Positions 10,687 through 21,188 of a stretch of 64,000 nt of DNA are shown piece after piece. Source of the stretch: Byssothecium circinans (lineage: Eukaryota > Ascomycota > Dothideomycetes > Pleosporales > Massarinaceae). The notes under the pieces were generated by a model. The model saw only the letters and a list, made by a program, of their open reading frames with translations, had not been told where the DNA came from and ran no database searches. The DNA lies in assembly GCA_010015675.1 (NCBI GenBank), contig ML976981.1, positions 1,372,888-1,436,887 of the forward strand, in the 5' to 3' direction. How positions within the stretch are numbered: the stretch's first letter is position 1; each line of letters opens with the position of its first letter. A program made the translations under genes and the position numbers.

Positions 10687-12689
10687 ATGTCGCCTCCTCC
10701 GAACGCTACCCCAGACTCTCCATCAGCGCCGACACCACCAACAGCCAAGGAAACGACTACAAACTCACCCACACTCCCCGCCCCACAAACGCCCCGAGAA
10801 AACGGGAGCGGGAAACAATACGCCTCCATCGTTTCCCCAGGAAACAACGATGATCGCCTCGAACTCCAACACACCATCTCAAACATCAGCCATCATGACA
10901 TGCCCATTGTGTCGTACACGGTAACCGGCGATAATGACGAGAGATACAATCGCTTCAGCACTCGCAGGAAGCTGATCATCACGGCGGTGCTCTCTTTCTG
11001 TGGCTTCTTGGCTCCCGTGTCGTCTACGACGGTGTTGTCGGCTGTGCCTGAGGTCGCGGAGACGTATCACTGCGATGGGTCGATTGTGAATCTGAGTAAT
11101 GCTATGTATATGCTGTTCATGGGATTGAGTCCGTGTTTCTATGGACCTATCAGTAATATATATGGACGAAAATGGGTATGCTGTCCTTCCCTCGTGTTGT
11201 TCAAGTGCCCTCGGAGTTTTGATCGAGTGTGGTTTTCTTTGGCATATTTGACTAACGTTTGAGTGTTTAGGTAGCTGTGACAAGTGCGGCATTGTTTCTT
11301 GCTTTCTCTGTGGGGACGGCACTGGCGCCTAACCTGGCCGCGTTCTTCATCTTCAGGATCTTGACTGCGTTTCAAGGAACTGTTTTCTTGATCATTGGGT
11401 CGAGCGTAATCGGGGATATCTACAAGCCTACCGAGCGTGGAACAGCTCTTGGATGGTAAGAACGTCTATCTCCTTCCACTCGTAGATTTTGGAAGAAGAA
11501 GATTTGAGCCCAAGGTCTTGTCCCAAGTGAACAGAATCACTGACTTGCTCTGCCATAGGCTTTTATCCGGCACTCTAATCGGACCAGCCCTAGGTATGTA
11601 TCACTTCTAAAACTCTCATCCTTCTCCGGGCTTTTACTGACTGCCCTAGGCCCCTTCATTGGCGGAATCATCGTAACCTTCCGGACATGGCGCGTCATAT
11701 TCTGGCTACAAACCGCTCTAGCAGGAGTAGCCTGTATTCTGGTCTTCTTCCTGCTGCCCGAAACAATCCACTACAAGCGCTCTGCCGAACTCAAGGACCT
11801 ACCCAAGAAGCGAAGGGCACACCTCATGTGGCAGTGGTTGAACCCTTTTCGTATTGTGTGGTTGTACCGGTATCCGAACCTGCTCACTGTGGTATGTTAA
11901 GTCCTGCTCAACGCCCGTCGCCATGTTTTCGGCAATGAATCGTACGCATCAGGTACTGATATCACCAATAGGCTCTAGCCGCATCGTCCCTCGTCTGGAA
12001 CATGTACTCCCTCCTAACCCCCATCCGCTACATCCTAAACCCACGCTTCAACCTCACCACACCCCTCCAATCAGGACTCTTCTACATCGCGCCCGGCTGC
12101 GGCTATGTCTTCGGCACCTTCTTCGGCGGGCGCTGGGCCGACCATATCGTAAAGAAATACATGCGCATCCGCGGTTCCCGTGTTGCTGAAGACCGACTCA
12201 GATCCTGTTTGCCTTTTCTGGGGGCTGTGATCCCGGCATGCATGTTGGTGTATGGTTGGAGTGTAGAGAAACGTGTAGGAGGTGTTGCGTTGCCTGTGGT
12301 CATGATGTTTACCCAGGGCGTGGCGCAGTTGTTTTGTTTCCCGAGTCTGAACACTTATTGTTTGGATGTTATGCAGGGCAGGAGTTCGGAGGTCATTGGT
12401 AAGTCAATACTCCCTTTCTACCTGTCTTTCTCTAAGCATGCTGGACTGCGTGGTTAACGTCGGTATAGCGGGAAACTACATGATCCGATACCTTTTCGCC
12501 GCACTCGGTTCTGCGATCTGTCTCCCTGCAGTCAGAAAGATTGGAGTTGGATGGTTTTCGACTATCTCGGCGTTGTTCATGATGGTCTCGGCTCTTGGTG
12601 TGTGGTATACGACGGAGCATGGGAAAGAGTGGCGCGACGCAATCGATGCGAAGAAGGTGCCGAGGAAGGAGGCAGAGAGTAATGTTTGA
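10687..12689 (+). CDS. MFS transporter, drug:H+ antiporter-like (six exons)
   Basis: A spliced 532-residue plasma-membrane transporter. Exons are 10687-11175, 11271-11455, 11559-11593, 11650-11891, 11972-12398 and 12469-12689; phases close exactly and every intron has GT..AG ends. The first ~95 residues are hydrophilic and Pro/Thr-rich. Transmembrane segments start at KLIITAVLSFCGFLAPVSS, and the loop 2-3 signature GPISNIYGRKW is a variant of the MFS motif GxLaDrxGRK. A second motif follows in AFQGTVFLIIGSSVIGDIY and ERGTALGW. This TM1 and the loop resemble the QDR/DTR branch of fungal DHA1 antiporters; the substrate cannot be read from sequence. The middle exon of 35 nt is easily missed. No biosynthetic genes adjoin it, so a cluster-linked role is not supported. 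Confidence 0.9.
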
Positions 12690-12896
12690 GGAGACCGAAA
12701 CGGCTGATCGAATTTGCAGTCAGATACGCGGTTGTACTGTACTGAAACAGGTGAGTTGGCGTACTTGCCCTGGCGAACACTGAGCCGTGTGCGCTTGGCT
12801 TTAAACGGACTACTCACACGCACGGGTGGAGTCGGAATCACGTTTTTCGCCACCCTCTCTGATAGACACACTTCTCAGATAATCGTCATTGAGGAT

Positions 12897-13334
12897 ATGA
12901 CGTGGCAGTCGAATGAACGCTTTGACAATATGATGCGGCAGTCGAATGAACGCTTTGACAATATGATGCGGCAGATGAATCAACGATTTGATCGTCTTGA
13001 GACAATGTAAGTAAGCATGTTATGTTATGTCCACCCTCCATTCCCATTCCCTAACATTTCCGTTACTAGGTACGACAACTCCGAGATCCGTCTCGGGAAC
13101 AGCCACCTTATTTCTTCAGGCATTAACGAGCTTGTGCCTATGTACTCCGTCATCACGCGTAAAGAGATTCCAGACTTCCCACAAACCCTCAAGGCGATAA
13201 ATACCTTTAATCGACAGCGTCTAGACGATTTGATGCAGCATTTGGGCATACCAGAAGGAGGGAATGTTGCGGCGAAGAGACTGAAGGTCGGCGGATATGT
13301 GAGGGGAGGATCGGGCCCAACGCGGATCACGTAG
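12897..13334 (+). CDS. Small coiled-coil protein with 11-residue repeats, SAP-like C-terminus
   Basis: Two exons (12897-13006, 13070-13334; donor GTAAGT, acceptor ACTAG) give about 124 residues. The start is uncertain: the frame is open back to 12714, but the upstream part overlaps the MFS 3' flank and looks non-coding, and another exon could lie upstream. The N-terminal part has two identical and one diverged copy of an 11-mer (QSNERFDNMMR, then QMNQRFDRLET), a hendecad pattern predicting a coiled coil. The C-terminal part, LKAINTFNRQRLDDLMQHLG followed by GNVAAKRLKV, resembles a SAP-type helix-extension-helix. Short proteins with repeated QSNQRFD-type units and such a C-terminus are numerous in Pleosporales. 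No function is known to me. Confidence 0.6.
12906..13004 (+). repeat. 33-bp coding tandem repeat
   Basis: Units 12906-12938 and 12939-12971 are identical. A third, diverged unit occupies 12972-13004. Each encodes 11 residues, so copy-number change keeps frame. Confidence 0.95.
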
Positions 13335-13945
13335 GGTTTGCGTAGGATGGTCGCGGTTTTCAGATGGTCATGAGTATAACAAGGCATGACGGGATCTCTC
13401 GCGGGGCTGTAAAAGCCGGCAGTAGCACCTATGTTGAAGTCCCCGTCAGAATCCTGGCAGAGTTATACGGACGATTTATGTAGCGAAGCTACCTTTCAGT
13501 GTCTGCCTTAGTGCCGACTTTCTCTGCTCCACGAGAGGGGAACGCGGTCGGAAAGGAATGGCTGGAAGGAGTGGGATCATGTATAAAATTCAAAAGCATC
13601 CTCGATAATAACGAAGCCCTTTTAACCTTTTCTTACTCCTACGTAAAAGAGCAGGCCTAGCTTTACAATTCTATATTTTATTAAAGTTAAAGGAGAGTTA
13701 TTCACGGGTTAGTTATTGTAGGTAGTCTTTGGTGAGAGAGTATTATGTGTGCGGGGAATTCTTTCAACCGCGTGGCGAGTATAATTCTGTCTTTGAATAT
13801 CCGCCCGCAAAATCCCACTCCCTCATTGGCTAGACACACGCCAAGTCCCCAAGTCCCGAAGTCCCGATCTGTTCCTCACCGCGCGACGTCAACCTTCTCA
13901 CACTTCTCTCCACACCACAGCTCTCCACCGCGCACCACACACACA
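13335..13945. other. Intergenic with AT-rich stretch
   Basis: Bases about 13560-13740 are clearly more AT-rich than their neighbours (tracts such as TATATTTTATTAAAG) and contain no open frame. It may be a decayed repeat. The segment 13800-13945 is C/A-rich and is the likely QCR10 promoter and leader. Confidence 0.5.
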
Positions 13946-14687
13946 ATGGCCTCCGTAAAGCCCGTCCCAACACCCAGCATGGGAAAGACGCCCGCTGCCT
14001 TCGTAAGCTCCCCCTCCATCAATTGCAATCGGCGCCGCACCGCAATCGGGAGGAGAAAAAGAACAACCGCAAGGGTTTTAGGTTGGGGAATGGCTGGCTG
14101 ATGAGAGGATTAGAGCAAGCGCACACCGTATCAGACTTTCCGGAGTCAGTTTGGACCTCAGTACGTATTGCCTGCCTGTTTCGATTTGGAAGGATACTTT
14201 GGCGGAGGGGTTGAGGATGTGCAGAAAGAAGGGGAAGAGAAGATGTGGATGAGGGCATGAGGGGATGTGGGCTATGGATGAGAGGAGTAGTCAATGGCGG
14301 CATGAACTACATTACCGGGAAAGAAATGCCCATGGAGGAGAAGGAAGACTCTGTGCCAATTCTAAAGACCAAAGGAAGAGGCTTGCTAACGTCACTGTTT
14401 TACAGGTACAAGATCCAGCCTAACTACCATGGAATAACCGCCCACCACCTCGTCAAGTAGTACGTCTTCACCTTCCCACATTCACACAAGCATAACACGT
14501 CCCCGAATTGGAGGCTAATATAGATCCCAGCGGTCGTCTCGCAGCCGGATTCGGCGGGGTGGCCGGTTTCTTCGCCCTCTTCTTCTTCGCCGAGGTGCCC
14601 CGTGTACGCGACGATATTATGCTGAAGATACCTGTGCTTGGCGACTATTTCAGGAATGAGATACCGCCTGAGGACAACCCGTTCTAG
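13946..14687 (+). CDS. QCR10: Ubiquinol-cytochrome c reductase subunit 10 (complex III)
   Basis: Four exons, 13946-14002, 14135-14160 (26 nt), 14406-14459 and 14531-14687, encode 97 residues. The joined N-terminus reads MASVKPVPTP...FRSQFGPQ, then YKIQPNYHGITAHHLVKYGR, one hydrophobic helix (LAAGFGGVAGFFALFFFAE), and the tail VPRVRDDIM..LPxxGDYF-type ending in PPEDNPF. This pattern of a short protein with a single membrane helix and a PPEDNPF-type end matches fungal QCR10, a small accessory subunit of the mitochondrial bc1 complex. The microexon is required for phase. For exon 4 the CAG acceptor at 14530 is required, because the TAG seven bases earlier would create a stop at the junction. Confidence 0.8.
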
Positions 14688-15045
14688 ACATTTGCCTGGG
14701 GGGTTGGTGGATGAATGGAGGAAGGGGAGGGAGGAGTGTATTATAGATGTCGACGGGGTGGATGCACGCATGGAGGATCACGTCAAGTCAACTGAACTGG
14801 CATGCTGTATACTAGCGAAGAGAGTTGCGGAATAGACTTTTCTTTGTCTACAATAAGATGATCTTTTGCGATGTGATTCGATCTGAGAGCGTGGAGTATC
14901 ATGAATTGAAACTGGGGCATGAGACGTTGATCTATTTTGTCGTAGCCGGGACACGGCGCTTGAAGATGCTGCCATATCCGTGTATTCCCACGTTTCCTAT
15001 CCACATCCAGACATACATTTCCTAGTTCCAGAAACGCACGCCCTT
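14688..15045. other. Convergent intergenic spacer
   Basis: This spacer holds the 3' ends of QCR10 (+) and PUP2 (-). Nothing else is visible. Confidence 0.6.
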
Positions 15046-16099
15046 CTAGTTCGTAGGCAGCCTTCCAACGACTTCCTCCATCTCCGCATCCGTGTAGATC
15101 CTGAAGCCCTTGTCCTTGGTCACGCTCGCCAACTGCACGTTCTTGCTATCCAGCTTCTCCTCCATGACCTGCTTCAGCGTCTTGAGCACCATGACCTCTG
15201 CTTCGGGGAGCGTGAGCGACTTGTGGAATTCGTTCTGGAGTTCAGCTTGAGCGCCCTCGGAGCCGGAGCCGATGGCTTTGGCGTCGTAACGGTAGAAGGT
15301 ACCGGAGGGCTCGGCGTGGTATCTACATGCCATGTTAACCGTTTCCTCCTTCATCCCATGACAACGTCGTAAAGTGTGTCAAACATACAGACTCGGTCCA
15401 TCCTCATCATACCCCGCAATTAGCAATGCCACACCAAAAGGCCTGCTCATAATGCTCTCCTCGCCCTCAGCGCCCTCGCCGAACCGCAGCGCCAAATCGC
15501 ATATCGCCTGCGTACAGCTCTCGACCCTCAACGGCTCCGCATAGTTAAAAGCATGGTTCTGGCTCTCGACGCGCGCATGTTCGATCATGCTGCGGGCATC
15601 GGCTTGCAGGCCCGACATGGCGCAGCCGATATGGCGGTCAATTTCTACAATCTTCTCGACTGAAGACGTCTCGAGGAGGGTGGAGGTTACGCGCTTTTCT
15701 ACGCCGAGGATCACGCCGTCGCCGGTTGCTACCTGGGGTGTGTGAGCTTGTGGGTTGTGGGGTGCGTATAGTGGAGGGAGAGGCTAGAGGGAAATGGGTG
15801 GATGGTCCATGGGAGACGCACGCCTATTGCTGTTGAGCCGAGCTTGATAGCTTCTAGGGAGTATTCGACTTGGAAGAGACGGCCTTCGGGCGAGAAGGTG
15901 CTGCAGTGCGGTGAGCTTGTGGTTTGCGAACGGGTGGTGGTGGGGTTACATACTTGATGCCGCGGTCTAAGAGGGATATGTTAGCTCGAAATGCATGCGT
16001 CTTGAGAAGGGAATCTGCTTACCATATTCACTTCGTGCTATGAACTATTCGAATTAGCAAGGGAAGCTCCAAAAGATAGTTTGAGCTTGAGCGTACCAT
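15046..16099 (-). CDS. PUP2: 20S proteasome subunit alpha5
   Basis: Six exons, 16099-16097, 16044-16023, 15966-15954, 15900-15822, 15732-15389 and 15322-15046, total 738 nt and 245 residues, the usual size. The joined N-terminus reads [20 protein letters not shown] then [19 protein letters not shown], the alpha-subunit signature that gates the 20S chamber. [25 protein letters not shown]-like [20 protein letters not shown] and [11 protein letters not shown] identify alpha5. The subunit is structural and non-catalytic, in the outer ring of nuclear and cytosolic proteasomes. The start codon stands alone at the end of exon 1, its next base being the donor GTACGC, and exon 3 is only 13 nt. Automatic annotation is therefore likely to miss the N-terminus. 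Confidence 0.95.
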
Positions 16100-17232
16100 A
16101 TTGGCGGTTGTAGTAGGTCTCGATTTGGTAGGTTTGAGATGGGGCTACAGCCGAAAGTGATTACGAGGATGGGTGGTGTAGCAAATTGAGAGAGATCCGG
16201 GGGGTGGATGCAAAGGCAGAGATGATGTCGTCGTGAGTTGCGAGCTCGCTGGGCTCTAGGCGGTGGTTGTAGACGCGTCGGGTCAGAGCTTCGCTGACTA
16301 ACCGCTAAGACATTGTCGCCATCACGACCGTTGTCAGATATCAAGGGAAGCAGTTGAATACGGACACTTCATTTAATCCCACCATGATTGGTAGAGTTAC
16401 TGCTTTTTGATGCTACATTTGCACCGCTCTACTAACGAATACGCTTTTCCCGTTGTCTACTATCGCATGAAATGCGCAAGTATCGTCAACTTGGGACTGC
16501 CGCGTCGACCAATCTCTCGTAGTGTGATAACATAAGTCTACGAAGAGCTGTCATTGCTTACAGTTAGACCTAAGTTCACAACACTTGTAATTTTGACCAA
16601 CAAATCCATTCTTCAGGCAACAACCAACGGCTTGCTTCTGTTAATTCTATGCTCTTCTTAGAATCACTGATTTGCACCCTGGTGGCGATGACTTTCGTTC
16701 ATAATCGCTTTACCTCATATTCCCACGAAAGAATTAATCCTATGTAGAATGACACGACGACGCATGTAACTGTAGCTTGCAGCTTAGCAAGAAAAGCAAT
16801 TGGCAGAGAGGGTAGCTAAACACCTGATCAGGTGTGTTTCATCCGGGCTACCGGGCAGGGGACCAAAGTCTACTGTATCCGATGTACCACCACTCGGAAA
16901 GTAGATTAAGAGCGAATTTCTGCCGGCACGAAATGGGATCTATTCAAGATATGCAAATAAAGCTTACCGCCAGAAGACTGCTTGACAAACTGCATTTGCA
17001 AGCTGCATGGATGACAAGCGTAGAGGGCGACGCCGTCACCCGAGCAACCCTTCCTAATTCGGTTAGCGTACTTTCCCACTTGAGAATTATAGAGAACCTC
17101 CAGCGCTTCTCCCCGCCCACATCAACACACACAAACAATCCGCCCACATTCTCCGATCGCAGGACACTACGCGCTCCTCCCAACCCTTTTCTACCAAGCT
17201 ACAACTCAGCATTTCCACTCGCAACATTCACC
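16100..17232. other. Divergent intergenic region PUP2/CHZ1
   Basis: This is the shared upstream region of two essential-type genes. Short open frames (for example the one ending in CHZ1 exon 1) have no coding texture. The segment 17090-17232 is C/A-rich and is the probable CHZ1 leader. Confidence 0.6.
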
Positions 17233-17668
17233 ATGTCTGCCCAGTCTGAGGACCACCAGATGGAGGGTGTCGAGAGTGGTGTTGCCGACAAAGGCAAAGG
17301 CAAGGCTCCCGCACAGGTCGTCGAGGAGTCTGGCGAGGATGAGTCCAGCGATGAGTCTGGTCCTGAGGAACAGGTATGTTAAGAGTCCCATTCGCGACAG
17401 GCGCAAACAGCTAACGAAGTGCAACAGGGCGCTGAGGGTATGCAACTTCACCAAAACGCGCAATTGCCCGGCAATCCATGCTAATAAGAGTGTAGACGTC
17501 GAGGAAGACACCATGGCCGAGATCGACACGGACAACATCGTCGGCAGGCGCACGCGTGGCAAGAACATCGACTTCGCCAAGGCCGCCCAGGAGCTCCCCG
17601 AGGACGAAGATGAGGACGATGACGAGGACTTCGAGGAGGTGGACAATGATGATGAGATGAAGGATTAA
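17233..17668 (+). CDS. CHZ1: Histone H2A.Z-H2B chaperone
   Basis: Three exons (17233-17373, 17428-17437 of only 10 nt, and 17496-17668) encode 107 residues. The protein is very acidic and disordered, with the CHZ motif MAEIDTDNIVGRRTRGKNID followed by acidic runs (EDEDEDDDEDFEEVDND). CHZ1 binds H2A.Z-H2B dimers and hands them to the SWR1 remodeller in the nucleus. Yeast Chz1 is about 153 residues, and shorter orthologues are normal in filamentous fungi. The ATG has an ACC context, and the MSAQSEDHQMEGVESG start is typical of the family. The 10-nt exon is required by phase: it supplies G-A-E and the first base of the Asp codon before VEEDTMAE. Confidence 0.93.
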
Positions 17669-20507
17669 GCGCCCTCTCTCTTTTTTCGTTGTTTTCGTAC
17701 GTCTTGTCCCAATTGCCCCGCCAGTACTAGAGTTCCGCAGTTGCTGACCCCGCTCTTGTTTACAGGCTTTCTTCGGCGCGACCACGAACCTTCCTCGTCC
17801 ATACTTGCGTTACATCACGAGCTAGGCATTGGGCTATAAAAGGCGGCATGGCATTGGGTAGCGGGTAGGCTCGTTGAAATATGGAGTCTTGGCGTGTGGT
17901 CCTAGATGCTGGTGGATGAGAGTCTAGTCTGATGGGCACGTAAAGAGTGGCACTTCGGATCTTGAATAGCTCGTACAGCAAAGCGTCCAGCAACAAATAT
18001 GAATAAATCCCGAACAGGAAATGAAACTACTTTGCAGGCGGTCTCTTCTCTTTTACCCCGCATCATAGCATCCAGCAAGCCGATGCGGTCGTGAATGCTG
18101 GAGTGTCTAGTAGGAATAAACACGACCAAAAGGACGAAGATCTTCAGGTATTAAGCCCTCAACTGACGCTACTACATGCGGAGCCTCAGTGGTTACCGAA
18201 GATGTTAGGTCCGCATACGTTCATGTCAAGTGCAGCGTCCATCATCTTGGTACCAACTTATAACTGGATTTCATAAACTTACTATATTTATCGCGCCATT
18301 GATCTGAGATAAAGACTTGGTCCAGTTGGTTGGGATTTCCGTGGACTTGAAGTCGGAGGTGGATGCCCCGCCGACAGCTTGGATGCATTTGGCTTTATGC
18401 GAGGCGGAATAGTTCCTCCTCGCATTGCATCAATCATCTCTTCTGTATTCCAAATCACAGGAGGTACGGATAATTGCCATGCAGAGTCAAGCATATAACC
18501 CTGGGGGAGATTCGGAGCTTGGAGGACATCGAAATTGTGTGGAAAGCGCAGCCAGATTTGTGACACATTACTCTACTCCATAGGTAGTTACAACTAAAAA
18601 TAACAACAGATAACATCAATCGTCTTACCGCCTTCTAAAGCCTGGTATTCACTAAGACAGATTGCACTCTTCTCTCCGAACTCTCCCTTGCGCTCCACCT
18701 TCAGGTGTCGTTGCCTTTAGGCCCGGTGTGCGGCGAGCCCCGCTTCCCATTCGCTCGTTAAGCTGCCCGTCTCATTCGCTCGCAAATCTAACCTCGGCGC
18801 TGTGGATGCTTTTCCGATCTCCGAGGGAGAAGGGTCTGGAGAAACGGCGTGAGGGCTCCGATTGATGTTTTTGGTGGAGCTCACCATGGAGAGGCAAACG
18901 ACTATCAGTTACACTTGCGGACCGCGAAGCCGCGTCTCGACAGTGGCCAAGACTGACACGACTGGGACGATGTGTCCAGAGCAGCAAAGAGCAAAGCTGC
19001 AGACTGCATCACGCGGGCATCACCCCCCCAAGGCGGAGGTACCTGAGAGCAGAGAGAGATCCGCCAGCGTCAACATCTGGGTCGTATGTGCCCCTATGGC
19101 ACGGCCGCTGTACATACACCGGAGATGCTTGAGCGAATCTTTCATGTCAAGCCACCGGCAGACCCGCTCCCGGATCTTCTTCGTGCTCCCACCCGTATAT
19201 TTTCCCGTCCCCAAACGGCATTGCGTTTAGGTACACGGAAAACCTCACTGTTTGTACCGTTGACCACCGGAGAACAACGCTGGAGCCCGCCGTCGCTCTC
19301 TGCCGATGTCTAGCTCAGTGAAAAACTCCTGCAATATCCGCCACAGCCGTTGTCTGCATCCTCGTATGAAAGCGATATCGGCCGGTGCGGAGGTTGGAGT
19401 TGCATCGCCCGGGTGGAGGAAATGGACCGTGTTCTCGTGACTCATGGAAACATCGGGCGAGGACCCTCCCGCTCTCGAGAGCAGCTTGTGCAATTCCGAT
19501 GTGTTTTTGCTTTGTCGTTTGCGTGGCGGTACTTTCATCGCTTCTTCGCGACACTTGCGGTTGATCGTCCCCCGCAAGAATAGGGCGGACGGGGGCACAT
19601 TTTATTTGGTCCAGCACGCGAGCAGCACCGCGATAGCTCCGCTGCGATGATGTCGACGAGCTCAGCGGCGCAAGGTATGTTCCACTGCGCGCTCCGCTGA
19701 GAGGGATGGCTGGGATCTTCCGTCCTATGATGGCCGCGTCCGCTGCTCTTGGTACATGCAGCACAGATAAGGACCATGCTTGACCACCTGGAATTACGAC
19801 AAAGTAGCATCGGCATCGCTGGCGCTAACACACCGGGCCAATGTGAGGAGGCGGAAATCAAACACTTGCAAGCGTGGGCTGCAGCAATCCAGCCGGTGGA
19901 GCGAGAGGGCGGAAACGCACATGCGGGCTGGGTCCTCTTCACCATGTCAAAAGCGAGTTCGGAGCTCTGCCATTCGCTCTGGCGCTGAACGACGCGCCCG
20001 CCTAGACGCGGGCGACGGCCCTGGTCCTTCATGGCCACTTACGGTATCGCGGCTGGCAGAAAACCGTGGGGTACATGCAGTGTCCATGGATGTGTAGGCC
20101 AAAATTTTGAACGCACGGCAGCGCTGCAGGGCAATAACTGTAATATCGTAACGCGCATGCAGCTGGAGCTATGGCTTGTCCGAACCACCACTGGCCTGGT
20201 TGCAATTTGAAGACATCAATTGGACCGCCGGGCTGGGACTTTTGTTTCGCTGTGATTTCATTGTTCGCGAGGGGGGCTACACGCAGAGTTGACATGTGCC
20301 GGCCGTTGGGAGCCATCTTGATATGTACAAGAAGCAGGTATATAGTACCAAGACCACGTCAAAGCCCGGGATATGCTATGCATGATGGGCAGGCAGGCAG
20401 GCGAACAGCGAGCAGCGGCATCGCCTGTAGGCCTCCTCTTGCAACGGGCCTAGCAGCAGCTGGCAGTCGACGTAAGTGAAGGTACTAGCGTAGACAACTT
20501 TTCTGAG
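17669..20507. other. Gene-poor intergenic stretch
   Basis: About 2.8 kb holds no gene I can support. A coding-like minus-strand frame at 18288-18566 is listed separately. The remaining frames on both strands are short, overlapping and without domains. I recognised no tRNA or 5S rRNA. Confidence 0.5.
18288..18566 (-). pseudogene. Possible exon or gene remnant, unidentified
   Basis: A 92-codon minus-strand frame without an ATG (it opens at GTG) reads like protein in its first half, with IWLRFPHNFDVLQAPNLPQG and WNTEEMIDAMRGGTIPPRI, then becomes Pro/Ser-rich. I could not find a partner exon or a family. It may be one exon of a small gene or a decayed fragment. Confidence 0.2.
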
Positions 20508-20590
20508 ACCCCACCTCCGCGTCTCCCTCCCTTCTTAAGCCTCTCTGCCACCCGTCGCCTTCCCTCTCTTCTTCCTCCCTCTCACTAAGA
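20508..20590 (+). promoter_or_regulatory. CT-rich promoter tract upstream of GLT1
   Basis: A strongly pyrimidine-rich tract (CTCCC/TTCTT runs) lies about 600-680 nt before the GLT1 ATG. In filamentous fungi such tracts commonly precede the transcription start of well-expressed genes. The intervening 600 nt would be a long leader, possibly with an intron. Confidence 0.4.
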
Positions 20591-21188
20591 CTCACACCTC
20601 TCCGCTGGAAGCTGCTTGCCCAAGACAACTCCACCCGACCCTCGGCCTTGCTCTACCTGGACGTTTTCGAGTAAGTCGCCCTTTGCTGCCCATATCTCTA
20701 CCGCGATATATCCACCACTGCCACACCTCATTTTGCTCCTTGCGACTTTTTTGTTCGACGCGCAAGGATCTAGCGAGCATTTGCCTCAAGAAAGCTCGAC
20801 CCCGCGCGGTCCCATTCGCCAGACTGTCTTATCAGGACATTGCGTGTGGGAGCTATCGCAGGTCGCCGAGGCTAGAGTAGCGTTACCGATATTCCTCTCT
20901 CGAGAAGCGCGTCGGTGACGAAGCCTGCCCGTCATTTTGTTGCTTTTGTGGCAATTGACAGCTGCGCGGACTTACACCCTCGCACTACCCCACGCTTTCG
21001 CTTGTAGCACACAAACAACAACAGACCTTGAGCAGGTGCTAATAGCTACTTTAGCCAGTCTCAGAGCAACATCTACCAGCATCAAGCTTCCAGCCTACGA
21101 GCCACCTCCAATTGATACCCCTCGACTCGGACCTAATCCTCAACACACCACACAACGCCACTCGAACATTCGGCCCGCTGCCGATATA

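Noticed and set aside
10687..13334. A secondary-metabolite or defence cluster around the MFS transporter
   Set aside because: No synthase, tailoring enzyme, regulator or effector-like partner gene lies on either side.
14524..14530. TAG acceptor at 14523 for QCR10 exon 4
   Set aside because: It would create TAA at the exon junction. The CAG at 14530 keeps the conserved sequence.
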